From Actinopolyspora halophila DSM 43834 (GTDB lineage Bacteria > Actinomycetota > Actinomycetes > Mycobacteriales > Pseudonocardiaceae), in the NCBI RefSeq assembly GCF_000371785.1, contig NZ_AQUI01000002.1:4885352-4949351 (forward strand): a stretch of 64,000 bases of DNA, in the 5' to 3' direction. Position 1 is the stretch's first letter. Each line of letters begins with the position of its first letter. The notes beneath the pieces are model-generated. The model was not told the origin of the DNA, did not search any database, and worked only from the letters and a program-made list of their open reading frames with translations. The translations under genes and the position numbers were made by a program. Shown piece after piece: positions 63,125-64,000 of the stretch.

Positions 63125-63988
63125 TCAGGCTCGCAGCGGCTCGAGGTGCAGCCTGGCGAACAGCAGGGCCTCGGCCAGTTGAGCCGCGCGCTGGTCGGCC
63201 GTCTTGGCCTTCCGCGTGTTGACCTCGATGACCACCGCCCCCGTGTATCCGCCCGACCCCAGGGTCGTGCACACCTCCGCGCAGGGCTGGGTGCCGTGCC
63301 CCGGAAGCAGGTGCTCGTCACGGGGCGCTCCCGTTCCGTCCGTCAGGTGGACGTGTGCCAGCCCGTCCCCCATGCGTCTCATCAGCTCCAGCGGGTCGGT
63401 CTGGGCCGCCGCCGCGTGCGAGACGTCCAGCGTGTAGTGCCGGAACCCCGTCTCGGTCGGATCGGGCGAGGGACGAAAAGCCGACAACCCGGTCGCCCTG
63501 TTGCCGCGCAGCCTGTCCCAGCTGTTCGGGGGACGCACGGGGAACATGTTCTCGACCGCGACCCGGATGCCGCTCGTCTCCTCCAGGCTCGCCACCAACT
63601 CGGCGAAGGCCTCCGCGTACCTGCGCTGCCAGCGGAACGGCGGGTGCACCACGACCGTCGAGGCCCCCAGTTCACTCGCGGCCACCACCGCCCTGCGCAA
63701 CCGTTCCTCCGGTTCGGAGGACCACACCCGCTGCGTGATCAGCAGGCACGGCGCGTGCACCGCCAGCACCGGAACCCCGTGCTGCTCGGACAGCCTGCTG
63801 AGCGCGGACACGTCCTGGCTGGTCGCGTCCGCCCACACCATCACCTCGACACCGTCGTACCCCAGATCGGCGGCCATCTCGAAGGCCGCCCGAACGGGTT
63901 GCGGCCATACCGACGCGCTGGAGAGCCCCACCGGCACGGCAGGCCGGTGGGGCTCGGGGGTCGCTAGGTCCGGTGTTTCGCGAGTCAT
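63125..63988 (-). CDS. sugar phosphate isomerase/epimerase-like TIM-barrel protein
   Basis: 287 residues of the AP-endonuclease-2/xylose-isomerase-like fold: VGLSSASVWPQPVRAAFEMAADLGYDGVEVMVWADATSQD at the N-terminus, HAPCLLITQRVW, VVHPPFRWQRRYAEAF, VAVENMFPV, HYTLDVSHAAAA, HVHLTDGTGAPRDEHLLPGHGTQP and VVIEVNTRK. The metal-ligand Glu, Asp and His positions are present. It corresponds to Rv0498, two genes before proC in mycobacteria. Its substrate is unknown. The ATG at 63986-63988 has GGCGGGAC upstream, so the gene is complete. Confidence 0.87.
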   Translation of the reverse strand: MTRETPDLATPEPHRPAVPVGLSSASVWPQPVRAAFEMAADLGYDGVEVMVWADATSQDVSALSRLSEQHGVPVLAVHAPCLLITQRVWSSEPEERLRRAVVAASELGASTVVVHPPFRWQRRYAEAFAELVASLEETSGIRVAVENMFPVRPPNSWDRLRGNRATGLSAFRPSPDPTETGFRHYTLDVSHAAAAQTDPLELMRRMGDGLAHVHLTDGTGAPRDEHLLPGHGTQPCAEVCTTLGSGGYTGAVVIEVNTRKAKTADQRAAQLAEALLFARLHLEPLRA

Positions 63989-64000
63989 GTCCCGCCAAAC

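Overview
The window is high-GC actinobacterial DNA with dense genes, many GTG and a few TTG starts, and stop/start overlaps of the ATGA, GTGA and TGATG type. A BldC-like regulator, a BldN-like sigma factor, menaquinone genes, system II cytochrome c maturation and ESX-type secreted proteins point to a mycelial actinomycete. Pseudonocardiales is the best guess. Long acidic tails such as that of NuoJ would fit a halotolerant genus (Actinopolyspora-like), but that is inference. From memory, the gene order of the hem, ccs and men blocks mirrors the Mycobacterium tuberculosis Rv0498-Rv0561 neighbourhood, and rex-hemA-hemC-hemD matches Streptomyces. Most of the window is therefore core chromosome.

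Layout. 1-15365 (minus): nuoA to nuoM plus the first codons of nuoN, the proton-pumping NADH:menaquinone oxidoreductase. 15527-18069: menJ (menaquinone side-chain reductase) and menG (menaquinone methyltransferase). 18238-25530: inositol-phosphatase-like protein, membrane proteins, a lone PaaC-like protein, menF, a VapC-type toxin-antitoxin pair on an AT-richer island, a lone PqqD-like protein and a HAD hydrolase. 25659-31511: secreted M1 aminopeptidase, then menD, menE and menA. 31590-36335: small secreted or membrane proteins, including ESX-type substrates and a DUF3558 lipoprotein, then bldC. 36737-44726: MinD/EspI-like ATPase, then hemL-phosphatase-resA-ccdA-resB-ccsB (transcribed leftward). 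44862-53484: membrane proteins, hemB, cobA/hemD fusion, hemC, hemA, rex. 53927-63988: glutaredoxin-like protein, BldN-like sigma factor, HAD phosphatase, membrane-tethered HTH protein, two secreted peptidoglycan-binding proteins, acyltransferase, epimerase, proC and a sugar-phosphate-isomerase-like protein.

How it fits together: the window supplies a respiratory chain. It encodes complex I, the quinone that accepts its electrons, heme, covalent attachment of heme to c-type cytochromes, and the NADH sensor Rex. Rex-operator-like sequences lie upstream of rex (53700-53717), menJ (16937-16954) and, more weakly, nuoA (15479-15496). This suggests one redox circuit covering heme synthesis, complex I and possibly menaquinone saturation.

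No CRISPR array, prophage, rRNA, tRNA or intact transposon was seen. The least explained material is non-coding: a family of dispersed palindromic repeats in the intergenic gaps (14814-14960, 36340-36720, 48583-48615, 54263-54334, 61912-62090). One of these has two copies with a compensatory base change in a predicted stem, and there is also a perfect 23-bp hairpin at 36340-36389. Lone members of normally multi-gene systems (PqqD, PaaC) and a possible TnpB-element end beside menD are the other items worth a second look.
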